From: Ligilactobacillus sp. WC1T17
Lineage (GTDB): Bacteria > Bacillota > Bacilli > Lactobacillales > Lactobacillaceae
Direction: 5' to 3'
Assembly: GCA_900110005.1 (NCBI GenBank)
Contig: FOCC01000005.1
Location: 81,868-145,867, forward strand
DNA length: 64,000 nucleotides
Numbering within the stretch: the first letter of the stretch is position 1; every line of letters begins with the position of its first letter. Position numbers and translations under genes: made by a program. The notes under the pieces were generated by a model. The model saw only the letters and a program-made list of their open reading frames with translations, was not told where the DNA came from and searched no databases. Positions 54,225 to 63,886 of this stretch are shown piece after piece.

Positions 54225-55556
54225 TGCTTTCGTAAAGTCTAGGTGACGGTAAGACCAAAATAACACGGTCGCACTTAAAAGCCAGGTAATTGGGTAAACC
54301 CAATACGTGGTTAAAATGGTTTGATAAAACATCCCCACAACCGCCAACAGCAAAATCCGGACCACACACCAGCAAATAAGCATCACCATCATCGGAATCA
54401 TTGCCTTGCCGGCTCCCCGCATCACCGCAGCCATCACATGCGTAAAAGCTACTAAACAAAAAAATAAACCACAAACATGCGCCCGTGAAACGCCATAATG
54501 AACTACAGCTTTAGTACTATCAAAAGCACCAATTAATTGCGGCGAAAACAGATATAATAACGCTCCCAGTATCTCCGCTAAAATCACCGTACACATGGTA
54601 CCGAACAAAACGCCTTGTCTAATCCGCTGGTATTTTTTAGCACCCAGATTTTGCGCCACAAAAGTGGTTAGTGCCATAGCAAAACAAGTAATCGGCAAAA
54701 ATGCAAAACCTTCAACCTTCGTATACGAACCAATCCCCGCTACGGCATTTTTACCATAAAAATTAATGTAGGATTGAATTACTACATTGGATAAACCGAT
54801 AATGGAATTTTGCAGACCGGAAGGCAGACCAAATCTAATCATCATCTTTAAAATCTGCGGTTCAAAGCGGACTTTTTTGAGGTTAATGCGACAGGCATTA
54901 TCCAAATGCAGCAATTGATGCAAGGCTAAAAGCGCACTGATGGTCTGTGAAATCGACGTGGCTACTCCAGCTGCTCCGACGCCAAAGCCCAATATGCCAA
55001 TCAAAATCAGGTCCAAAATAATATTAATAATGGATGCAATAATTAAATAGTACACTGGATGGCGACTGTCGCCTGAGGCCTGAAGAATACTTACCAGACT
55101 ATTGTACATCACAAAACCGGTTGACCCTAGAAAATACATTCGAAAAAAAGTCACCGAATCAGTCATGATTTCTTTTGGTGTACTCATCAATTTTAAAATC
55201 TGCGGGGCCAAAACCAGGCCCACAACCGTTAAAATAACACTAGACACTAATCCCAAGGCAACTGTCGTATGCGCAGCCAAAGACGTTTTTTGATGATTTT
55301 TAGCCCCGATATAGCGGGCAATAACTACACTGCACCCAATAGTTAACCCTTGCATAAAACCAATCATTAAAAAAATCAAATTACCCGACGAACTAACTGC
55401 GGCTAAAGCAGCTGAGCCCAAAAAATTACCGACAATCAGCGAATCAGCCGTACTGTAAAGCTGCTGAAAAAGGCTTCCGAAAAAAATTGGGATGGCAAAA
55501 TAAATGATTTTTTTCTTATAAGAGCCTTCTGTCATCACAGCACCGTCATTTTGCAC
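54222..55556 (-). CDS. MATE-family efflux transporter
   Basis: 444 residues, 12 hydrophobic spans with two-fold MATE symmetry (IPIFFGSLFQQLYSTADSL in the first half and GLPSGLQNSIIGLSNVVIQ in the second). It exports drugs or metabolites in exchange for Na+ or H+. The start is GTG at 55556 with GGAGG seven bases upstream; the ATG eight codons later (MTEGSYKK) is less well placed. Confidence 0.93.
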   Translation of the reverse strand: MQNDGAVMTEGSYKKKIIYFAIPIFFGSLFQQLYSTADSLIVGNFLGSAALAAVSSSGNLIFLMIGFMQGLTIGCSVVIARYIGAKNHQKTSLAAHTTVALGLVSSVILTVVGLVLAPQILKLMSTPKEIMTDSVTFFRMYFLGSTGFVMYNSLVSILQASGDSRHPVYYLIIASIINIILDLILIGILGFGVGAAGVATSISQTISALLALHQLLHLDNACRINLKKVRFEPQILKMMIRFGLPSGLQNSIIGLSNVVIQSYINFYGKNAVAGIGSYTKVEGFAFLPITCFAMALTTFVAQNLGAKKYQRIRQGVLFGTMCTVILAEILGALLYLFSPQLIGAFDSTKAVVHYGVSRAHVCGLFFCLVAFTHVMAAVMRGAGKAMIPMMVMLICWCVVRILLLAVVGMFYQTILTTYWVYPITWLLSATVLFWSYRHLDFTKA

Positions 55557-55618
55557 AAAGATTCCTCCATTTCAGCAAATAAAAGCCATTATAACAGAAA
55601 TTTTCAACAAATAACTTA

Positions 55619-55643
55619 AAAAAAACAGGATAAAACCTGTTTC
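55619..55643 (-). terminator. Terminator after the amidohydrolase
   Basis: 7-bp stem (aaacagg 55623-55629, cctgttt 55636-55642) with T8 on the minus strand. Confidence 0.75.
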
Positions 55644-56566
55644 TATTTGAAATAAATTTTAAGCGCATTTTGATACATAACATCTTCTAATTCAGCTGGG
55701 GTAAAAATATCAGCAGCTTCCAGCCAGTTGGCCAATTGGTGGTAGGTATTGAAGGTTGCTGACCATGGCGAATCAGTCCCCCATATCAGCCGTTTAGCTG
55801 TCAAAATATCTTTGGCCAAAATGACATCTTTTTGACATCTTGGATAAGGAAAAGCATCTGTCCTTTCCCCTTCGATATCTTGAATAGCCGACAGATCAGT
55901 ATAGATATTAGGATAAGGTTCAAACTGTCTCAAAGCATTTTCCAGCCGGTCCAAGTGGTCGGCATTAGGAAATGAAAGGTGGCACACCACAAAATTAAGT
56001 TGCGGATAGCTCTTAGCCAAGTTGGCAACTGCTTCGGGCTGATAGCTGGTTTGCGTATAATCGCCATAATCGATGGCGATGGTAAATCCTGGATAATCAG
56101 CTAAATAATGCATTATCTGCCCTACCCGATAATCAAGGTCTAATCTAAACGGCTGGTGGAAGCCATGCAACCCGCCACCTTCACTGATTTCAAATTTGAT
56201 AGCCCGAAAACCTAATTCCTCCACATGGCGCCTAACTATTTTAAGGTAGGAGCTGGCAAAAGGATCAACTGCAAAAGCTGCTGCAAATTTATCGGGATAT
56301 TTTTGCACAGCCTGATAAGAATAATAATTCTGATAGCCGTTCAACGTCCCCTGCAATAAAACGGCCTTATCAATGCCTTCTTTTTGCATAATTTCAAGGC
56401 AGGTTTCAGCATAAAAATGGTCATCGCCCCATCCGTCTGGAAAAAGCTTAATAATTTCACCATCATCAAAAATCGCCTTGCCTGAGCCAATCGGTGTCAA
56501 ACGTCCCTGACCCTTGCTACCAGCAAGGGCTCTGACTAAATGCAAATGTCCATCGATTTTTTTCAT
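55643..56566 (-). CDS. Amidohydrolase-2 family metal-dependent hydrolase
   Basis: 307 residues, TIM-barrel type related to ACMSD/amidohydrolase_2. The metal motif is DGHLHL (His7, His9), later ligands lie in VVCHLSFPN and the catalytic Asp in WGTDSPWS. AGGAGG before the ATG at 56566 fixes the start. It is eight bases or so after the upstream hypothetical gene, so they are co-transcribed. The substrate is not known. Confidence 0.88.
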   Translation of the reverse strand: MKKIDGHLHLVRALAGSKGQGRLTPIGSGKAIFDDGEIIKLFPDGWGDDHFYAETCLEIMQKEGIDKAVLLQGTLNGYQNYYSYQAVQKYPDKFAAAFAVDPFASSYLKIVRRHVEELGFRAIKFEISEGGGLHGFHQPFRLDLDYRVGQIMHYLADYPGFTIAIDYGDYTQTSYQPEAVANLAKSYPQLNFVVCHLSFPNADHLDRLENALRQFEPYPNIYTDLSAIQDIEGERTDAFPYPRCQKDVILAKDILTAKRLIWGTDSPWSATFNTYHQLANWLEAADIFTPAELEDVMYQNALKIYFK

Positions 56567-56577
56567 CAAAAAGCCTC

Positions 56578-57216
56578 CTAACTAAGTTCTAACCCTAGAT
56601 ACGCTTGATATTCTTTAGGATATTGAATAATAAACTGCATCAATTCTGTAAAGCAGCGGTGCACAATCTCGGGAATAATCAAGTCGATATCACAAAGCGC
56701 TAAATAGCCATAAACATCAGCTAAGACATCTAATTGCTGCTCAACCAAGACTAAATCTAAATTAGGATTAAAAAGATTGCAGCTATACTTCAGTCCCAAT
56801 TCGGGATGTGCTTTAATCAGCAAATATTCACATGCCATCCGGCGGCAGCGCAGGCAATAAATATCACCGGCAAGTTCCGCTTCATTGGCTTGAATCACCT
56901 GCTGTTCATATTGGCGTTCATTTTCGGTTGTCAAATATGCCGGATAAGTCCCTAACTGATAATCATCATTTACCCAGGCACAAAAAATTCGGTTTAAATA
57001 TTGCTGATGCAAATCTTTGGGGCTGGGAAAAGTCAGCTGCTTGACTTTTAAGTAACGTGCTAAATTACTTTCATCATCCAAGTCCCATTCATTGCACAAA
57101 TCATAAAAAAAGACATATTCTAAATCGCTATAAGCTTCTTTTAAAATGGCTTCTTTATCACTATTCATTTTTTTACCCAGTGTTGCCCTAATAACACATT
57201 TCCTTCCATAATACAT
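56578..57216 (-). CDS. Hypothetical protein (DUF4125-like)
   Basis: Up to 212 residues; acidic and helical, soluble, with CLRCRRMACEYLLIKAHPELG and WVNDDYQLGTYPAYL as its most distinctive segments. It has the length and feel of the DUF4125 group, but I cannot confirm this. The start is uncertain: ATG 57216 has no good box, and ATG 57168 (MNSDKEA) has a weak GGGT. It lies directly upstream of the amidohydrolase, so the two may act together. Confidence 0.65.
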   Translation of the reverse strand: MYYGRKCVIRATLGKKMNSDKEAILKEAYSDLEYVFFYDLCNEWDLDDESNLARYLKVKQLTFPSPKDLHQQYLNRIFCAWVNDDYQLGTYPAYLTTENERQYEQQVIQANEAELAGDIYCLRCRRMACEYLLIKAHPELGLKYSCNLFNPNLDLVLVEQQLDVLADVYGYLALCDIDLIIPEIVHRCFTELMQFIIQYPKEYQAYLGLELS

Positions 57217-57297
57217 ACCTTTTTCTATTTTAAGGAGCCTTTTTTATTTTAGCAACTATAATGCTATACTAAATAAAAAGCGAGGGATTAGATTACT

Positions 57298-57702
57298 ATG
57301 GAACCATTCACACATTATGTTCAATACTATGAAACAGATAAGATGGGGATTACCCATCATTCAAATTACATCCGCTTTATGGAAGAAGCCCGCGTAGCCT
57401 TTTTGACCGCCATCGGCTGGGATTATCAGCAAATGGAGCAGCGCGGCCTTATTTCACCGGTCGTTTCCGTTCAATGCAAATATCTCAAGCCTTCAACTTT
57501 CGCGGACACTTTGACCATTGCTGTCACGGTTAAAAAAGTCTCCAAGGTTAAACTAACCTTAGCCTACCGCATCACCAACCAGCAGCAAACCATCTGCAAG
57601 GGCCTTTCAGAACACTGTTTTACCACTAAAGACGGTCAAATCCTTAAACTGGATCAAGACTTGCCTGACTTTTACCAGGCCTTAACAAAATTAGCTGACT
57701 AA
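57298..57702 (+). CDS. Acyl-CoA thioesterase (4HBT/YbgC family)
   Basis: 134 residues, hot-dog fold. The active-site Asp14 is in YYETDKMGITHHSNYIRFMEE, the YbgC/FcbC signature with the following His. It hydrolyses acyl-CoA or acyl-ACP thioesters. GCGAGGG lies about 11 bases before the ATG. It is a single-gene unit ending at a shared terminator. Confidence 0.9.
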   Translation: MEPFTHYVQYYETDKMGITHHSNYIRFMEEARVAFLTAIGWDYQQMEQRGLISPVVSVQCKYLKPSTFADTLTIAVTVKKVSKVKLTLAYRITNQQQTICKGLSEHCFTTKDGQILKLDQDLPDFYQALTKLAD

Positions 57703-57737
57703 AAAAGACCTGGCTTTAAAAAAGCCAAGTCTTTTTT
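57701..57737. terminator. Bidirectional terminator (thioesterase / DUF554)
   Basis: 17-base arms with one mismatch (57701-57717 with 57721-57737), A6 and T6 ends. Confidence 0.88.
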
Positions 57738-58455
57738 AAACCAAAACCACATATAACGGCACAAATAATAACGCCGGCAGCATGTTGGCAACCTTGATTT
57801 GCTGCTTCAAAAGCAGGTTTAACCCAATCACAAAAATTAACGTCGAACCCACTAACGTCAACCCGTTTAAAGCAGCTTGCGTCAATAACGGCTTTAACAG
57901 GCTGGCCAGCAAGGTTAACGCCCCCTGGTAGCACAAGACCGGTACAAAAGCAAACACCGGTCCTAAGCCAAAGGAAGCCGCATAGAGCATATTGACAATT
58001 AAATCAATAACAGCCTTCGAAAATAACAAACTTGGATCATGGGCTAATCCATCTTGCAAGGAGCCGACAATCGCCATTGCCCCAATACAAGAAGTAAGCG
58101 ACGCCGCCAAGAAGCCTTCGGTAAACCGGCTTCCCTGCTTATTTTGCCCTGCATACCGGTAAAGCCAGCTGCTTAACTTTTGAAACCAGCCGTCAATATC
58201 GATTGCTTCACCTACCATAGTGCCTAAAGCCAGCGTGACAATCAGCATCATCTCGTCTTGTGTTTGAAATTGCCCATTTTTAATAATCAGCATCTTATTT
58301 AATGTCCCGCTAATGCCTAAAAACAAGGCTCCTAAGCCTATGGCCTGCATAGCTGCTTTTTGAATTTTATCTGAGATAAGCCTTTGAAAAAACATCCCTA
58401 AAAAGCCACCGCAAATTAGAGCTAAACAGTCAACTAATGTCCCCAAACCTATCAT
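57736..58455 (-). CDS. DUF554 family membrane protein
   Basis: 239 residues, about seven spans; the Gly-rich start MIGLGTLVDCLALICGGFLG and the SCIGAMAIVGSLQDGL segment identify the DUF554/YdfK family. Function is unproven. GAGGG eight bases before the ATG at 58455 favours this start over the TTG five codons upstream. Confidence 0.88.
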   Translation of the reverse strand: MIGLGTLVDCLALICGGFLGMFFQRLISDKIQKAAMQAIGLGALFLGISGTLNKMLIIKNGQFQTQDEMMLIVTLALGTMVGEAIDIDGWFQKLSSWLYRYAGQNKQGSRFTEGFLAASLTSCIGAMAIVGSLQDGLAHDPSLLFSKAVIDLIVNMLYAASFGLGPVFAFVPVLCYQGALTLLASLLKPLLTQAALNGLTLVGSTLIFVIGLNLLLKQQIKVANMLPALLFVPLYVVLV

Positions 58456-58515
58456 TTTTTCATCCCTCAATCACATAATGGACCTAGTTTAGCAAAAAAA
58501 AACCGCCACTTCAAC

Positions 58516-58545
58516 CCAAAAAAGAAGCCCTCCGGCTTCTTTTTT
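58516..58545 (-). terminator. Terminator after the MCP-like relic
   Basis: Arms aaaaaagaagcc (58518-58529) and ggcttctttttt (58534-58545). Confidence 0.82.
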
Positions 58546-58984
58546 ATAGTTTAAATTTTTGAACTTCATTGTCTAATTGGTTAGCCAAAGCTTCATCATT
58601 AATATCGGCGATGTTTTCAGCGACTCCTTCTGTTCTGGTAGCTGCCTTCGTAATCGCTTGAGCATTTTCTTCAACAGCGGTATTAACATCTTGGGCTGCT
58701 TCTTTGATACGGGTAATATCTTCATCTAATTTGGCTGTTAAATCCGCAATCTCTTGCATCATGCTATCAGTTTTGTCGGTATGTTGTTTAGTTGCCTGAC
58801 TCATATCGGCTAATTCTTGATAGCCATTCATTGCCGTGGTATTCGCAAAATCAATCATTTTTTCTGATTCGCCGACTCTAGCTGCTTCAATTGAAGCGTT
58901 GAGCGACAGCATTGTTGTTTGCTTGGTAATTTCCATAATGGCCGTTGTCAATTCATTAATTTGACCAACAGCTTTTGATTGTCT
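58544..58984 (-). pseudogene. C-terminal fragment of a methyl-accepting chemotaxis-type receptor
   Basis: An open frame of about 146 codons beginning right after a TAG. It reads VGQINELTTAIMEITKQ, then TTMLSLNASIEAARVGES, which is the MCP hairpin tip region (consensus QTNLLALNASIEAARAGE), and continues as a coiled coil to QKFKL. The stretch after GES, normally GKGFAVVADEIRKLA, is scrambled to EKMIDFANTTAMNGYQELA, and the N-terminal receptor half is missing. No other chemotaxis or flagellar genes are in the window. It is a decayed receptor relic, or possibly a short expressed coiled-coil protein from the ATG at 58951. Confidence 0.7.
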
Positions 58985-59137
58985 CTATTATACGCTATCG
59001 TTCAAGCTGAACTTATCCACAAGCTTTTTTAGCAAAGTTATCCCCAAATTAAAATACATTTTAGCTATACGTCGCTATTAAATATAGGTATTTTACATTG
59101 CTGCGTCACCTGACTACAATAAACTTAAGCAAATTTA

Positions 59138-59168
59138 TTTACCTAAAGCTAACTTTAGGGTATAAGAT
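59138..59168 (+). promoter_or_regulatory. MerR-type promoter of the DUF3737 gene
   Basis: TTTACC (59138-59143) and TAAGAT (59163-59168) are 19 bases apart, and the spacer is filled by the inverted repeat CCTAAAG-CTAA-CTTTAGG (59142-59159). An over-long spacer carrying a dyad is the hallmark of MerR-activated promoters. Confidence 0.55.
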
Positions 59169-59200
59169 AGAATTAACAAATTACAAGTGAGGTAAATCCT

Positions 59201-60043
59201 ATGGAAAAAATCAAAGGTGGCTTATATGAAGGTGAACGCGCCTTATTTATGCTTGATGATGCTTCGTTAGATAATGTTGTTTTCGATAATGGTGAATCCC
59301 CTTTAAAAGAAAGCTCAAACTTAACCATTGACCATACTATTTTTAAATGGAAATATCCGCTATGGTATTCCAACCACATCTCGGTAGATAATTCCTTATT
59401 TGAAACCATGTCCCGCTCCGGCATTTGGTATACCAACGATATCACGGTTAAAAATTCCAGCTTGCAAGCGCCTAAATTATTTAGACGCTGCGATGGCGTA
59501 ACCTTAGACCGGGTACATTTTGCTGATGCTCAAGAAACCATGTGGACTTGCAAAAATATCAAGTTAACCAATGTCCAAATCAATGGCGACTACTTCGGTA
59601 AAGACAGCGAAAATATTTATCTGGACAATATCGATTTGATTGGCAACTACTGTTTTGACGGCGCTAAAAATATCGAGGTCCACCATAGCCATTTTGTTTC
59701 CAAGGATTCTTTTTGGAATTGCGAAAATGTTACTATTTACGATTCTGTAATTTCCGGTGAATATTTGGCTTGGAATACTAAAAATATTACCTTCGTCAAC
59801 TGTTTAATTGAAAGTAATCAGGGCTTGTGTTACATTGATGGTCTTAAAATGATTAACTGCACGCTTTTACAAACTGATTTGGCCTTTGAATACTGTCAAA
59901 ACATCGATGCTGAAGTTGTCTCAGATGTTATCTCCATCAAAAACCCTATTTCCGGCTCCATCAGTGTCAAAGCCGTCGGTGAAATCATCCAAGATGACCC
60001 TAATATTGACCAAAAGCTCGTCTCAATTAAGGTGACCGGCTGA
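59201..60043 (+). CDS. DUF3737 family right-handed beta-helix protein
   Basis: 280 residues with repeating short strands (for example NLTIDHTIFKWKYPLWYS, NIYLDNIDLIGNYCFDGA, NVTIYDSVISGEYLAWNT), the ladder pattern of pectate-lyase-like beta-helices. The N terminus MEKIKGGLYEGERALFMLDDA is the DUF3737 signature. No signal peptide, so it is cytoplasmic. AGTGAGG precedes the ATG. Enzymatic role unknown. It is a single-gene unit with a terminator and a MerR-type promoter. Confidence 0.88.
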   Translation: MEKIKGGLYEGERALFMLDDASLDNVVFDNGESPLKESSNLTIDHTIFKWKYPLWYSNHISVDNSLFETMSRSGIWYTNDITVKNSSLQAPKLFRRCDGVTLDRVHFADAQETMWTCKNIKLTNVQINGDYFGKDSENIYLDNIDLIGNYCFDGAKNIEVHHSHFVSKDSFWNCENVTIYDSVISGEYLAWNTKNITFVNCLIESNQGLCYIDGLKMINCTLLQTDLAFEYCQNIDAEVVSDVISIKNPISGSISVKAVGEIIQDDPNIDQKLVSIKVTG

Positions 60044-60061
60044 TAAGCTAATAATTAAAAG

Positions 60062-60088
60062 ACGTCCGCAAGTTTGCGGACGTTTTTC
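60062..60088 (+). terminator. Terminator after the DUF3737 gene
   Basis: 9-bp GC-rich arms (60062-60070 with 60075-60083) followed by T5. Confidence 0.85.
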
Positions 60089-60282
60089 TTTTAACCACAA
60101 AAATTAATTGACCAATTCTGCCTTAATAGTGTTAAATCCGCGCTATTGCTTTTAATGTTTTTGTTTTATTTTTATAATTTTATTGACAAAAAATTAATTT
60201 ATTTATAATTTAAGCCAATGATAGCTCGCAGGGATATCAATTGACTATCATGCATAAATTAATAAAAAAAGAAGGCTTTATT

Positions 60283-60387
60283 ATGGGTGATATTAATTGT
60301 AATTATGGTAACAGAGTCAAAAATTGTATCCATCACATAATATTAAATTACGTGCTAAATATAAGGGGGTTTCATTCATATGAATAA
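60283..60387 (+). CDS. Possible small leader peptide of the MFS half-gene
   Basis: 34 codons from an ATG with AGAAGG seven bases upstream. The peptide (MGDINCNYGNRVKNCIHHII ...) has two Cys and no known motif. It ends eight bases inside the start of the MFS gene, so the pair would be translationally coupled. Short leaders of this kind precede some drug-efflux genes. It could equally be chance. Confidence 0.3.
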   Translation: MGDINCNYGNRVKNCIHHIILNYVLNIRGFHSYE

Positions 60388-61057
60388 ATATTTTCGCCGT
60401 ATTTTATTTAGTGATTGTCTTTCAAGCGTCGCTACACAATCTTATAACCTCTTTTTAATATGGTACTTTGCCTCTCAACTTCATAATCAAAGCCTAATTG
60501 CTTTACTCAGTTCAATCCAGCTGGCTGATTTATTTTTTGGCCCTTTAGGCGGAGCTGTTGCCGACATAAGTAACCCTCTGAAAGTCATCAAACAAACTAC
60601 TTTTTATCGTATTATTATAAGCTTACTTCTTTTAGCTATAACTTGTTTTATGCAAGTCCGCGCCTTGGCTTTTTTCCTGCTCTTATTTGCGTTAATCACA
60701 AGTATTATCAGTGCCTTTTATGCCGCTTGCATCGAAGTTACAACCTACAAACTATCTCAATCCGAAACTGAATTAATTAAAAATAATACAGGTTTCACTG
60801 CCATCACCCAATTAGCCAGCATTTTTTCGGCAGCTTTGATGGCCGTTATGTCTGCTTTTTTATCATTAAAGGAAAGCATCTTAATCATCACTTTGCTGCT
60901 TGTTATTTCTGGTTTGTGTATCTTAAGCAAAAAATTGCCAATTAACTTAATTGAGCATCAAGCAAAAAAAATAAACTTTAGCGAGCTTTTTACCCAAACA
61001 TTTCAAGGTATCGGCCAGCTTAAAAAGCTTAAAGTCATCACAGTCATTATTCCTTAA
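60380..61057 (+). pseudogene. N-terminal half of an MFS efflux transporter (truncated)
   Basis: 225 residues, about six hydrophobic spans, beginning FRRILFSDCLSSVATQSYN and including the MFS loop FGPLGGAVADISNP after TM2. It stops at KVITVIIP, right at the start of TM7, about half the usual 400 residues, and no continuation follows in any frame before the terminator of the next gene. AAGGGGG precedes the ATG. It is likely a truncated MefA-like exporter. Confidence 0.7.
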
Positions 61058-61086
61058 TTACTTAAACCTTGACGATTATTTCCAAT

Positions 61087-61117
61087 AAAAAAGGCTGCCA
61101 AAATGGCCAGCCTTTTT
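61087..61117 (-). terminator. Terminator after the phospho-beta-glucosidase
   Basis: Bulged hairpin (aaaaaaggctg about 61088-61098, cagcctttttt about 61108-61118). Confidence 0.8.
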
Positions 61118-61122
61118 TATTA

Positions 61123-62607
<1,485 letters not shown>

Positions 62608-62768
62608 CTATTCCTCCTCAAAATAATCGTGTTATTTTTTAAATTTTTATCTTTAATCTAAAAGATTGTTTTAATATTTGTTCCTACAAGTGTTATGTTA
62701 TCATAGGATTAAATAACCATGTCACATTTCTTAAAGGAAATAGCGCCATTTTTTTAAGGGGGATTAAC

Positions 62769-63611
62769 ATGCCGATTGCTTACGAAGATGTCACTAATAT
62801 GCCGCGGTTGCCTTTTAAATTTTTCAAGCGTACCAACCACGCACCCAAAACGCCTGCCCACTGGCACACCGGCATTGAAATTGATTATCTCATCTCAGGT
62901 GAAGACTTAAAAACCGTTATTTCAGGTAAAACTCATCATCATAATCCAGGCGATATCTGGGCTATCAACCGCTCGCAAATTCACTCCACCACTGGCCACA
63001 AAGACCGCACTTACACGGTCATGGGACTCATCATTGATAATACTTTTTTAACCGAAGAATACCCTGCTAGCCAGCAATGGCTGGTTCAAATGGACCATAT
63101 CAGCCATACTACTGCCAGCTACCGCCAATTACGAAAACACTTGAATACCATTGCTTTTTTAGTGGAGAAACCTATCAGCGACCCCATCCGCTTTTTAATT
63201 CTCAGTGAATTTTTCCAGCTGATTGCCCTAATTGACACGGAATATACTACTAAAACAGCTGCATCAAACCATCCTAATCATTCTTTGGCTGATTCAATTA
63301 TCAACTACATCGCTGATAATTCTTCTGAACATATCACCGCCAAAAGCATTGCTGAATATTTCAAGGTCTCACAAGTCACTTTGAATAAAGAGTTAAAGCA
63401 AGTTACTAACCTGCCTTTAGGCAAATATTTAAGCAAAGTCCGCTTAATGCATGCCCGTTATTTATTATTAAGCACCAATTATTCGGTCGAATACATTGCC
63501 AACTACTGTGGCTTTTCTTCAGCCAAGGTTTTGGCCCGCAATTTTCAAACGTGGAAAAAAATGACTCCGACAACCTATCGGCAAACCTTCAGCAAATATT
63601 TCAGCGAATAA
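62769..63611 (+). CDS. AraC-family transcriptional regulator
   Basis: 280 residues: cupin ligand-binding domain 1-150 (HWHTGIEIDYLISGE ... HNPGDIWAINRSQIHS) and a double helix-turn-helix in 180-278 (TAKSIAEYFKVSQVTLNKEL, YSVEYIANYCGFSSAKVLARNF). It sits head to head with the phospho-beta-glucosidase across 164 bases, so an activator of beta-glucoside use is the natural reading. AAGGGGG lies six bases before the ATG. Confidence 0.92.
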   Translation: MPIAYEDVTNMPRLPFKFFKRTNHAPKTPAHWHTGIEIDYLISGEDLKTVISGKTHHHNPGDIWAINRSQIHSTTGHKDRTYTVMGLIIDNTFLTEEYPASQQWLVQMDHISHTTASYRQLRKHLNTIAFLVEKPISDPIRFLILSEFFQLIALIDTEYTTKTAASNHPNHSLADSIINYIADNSSEHITAKSIAEYFKVSQVTLNKELKQVTNLPLGKYLSKVRLMHARYLLLSTNYSVEYIANYCGFSSAKVLARNFQTWKKMTPTTYRQTFSKYFSE

Positions 63612-63640
63612 AAAAAGGTAATTCATCCTTGATGATAAAA

Positions 63641-63678
63641 CGGGCTTGACCTCTGATTTTAATCAGGGGTCAAGCCCG
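63641..63678. repeat. 16-bp inverted repeat at the edge of an IS200/IS605 remnant
   Basis: CGGGCTTGACC and GGTCAAGCCCG are the outer parts of a near-perfect 16-bp hairpin. No T run follows on either side, and the TnpA remnant ends 11 bases away, so a subterminal hairpin of the element is more likely than a terminator. Confidence 0.5.
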
Positions 63679-63688
63679 CTAAACTGTC

Positions 63689-63886
63689 TTATCTATTTTT
63701 ACCATAATAGCCTTTAAGTTGCCTTCTCATAGCTTCTGTATACTGCGATTCAATATATTTTTCTACAACGTCTTTACTCATATCACCTAAAGTCCCCATA
63801 TAATAACTAGGCGACCATAAATGTCCACCCCACAATAATTTTTTAGTTTCAGGATATTGTTTAAACCATATTCTAGCTGACGCTCC
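63689..63886 (-). pseudogene. IS200/IS605 transposase TnpA, C-terminal remnant
   Basis: 66 codons remain, reading ASARIWFKQYPETKKLLW, then GGHLWSPSYYMGTLGDMSKD, the C-terminal block of Y1 transposases, to a TAA at 63689. The catalytic Tyr would lie downstream of WSPSYY in the normal protein; the N-terminal HUH half is missing, as a stop codon precedes the remnant. It is truncated by an internal deletion. Confidence 0.82.
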
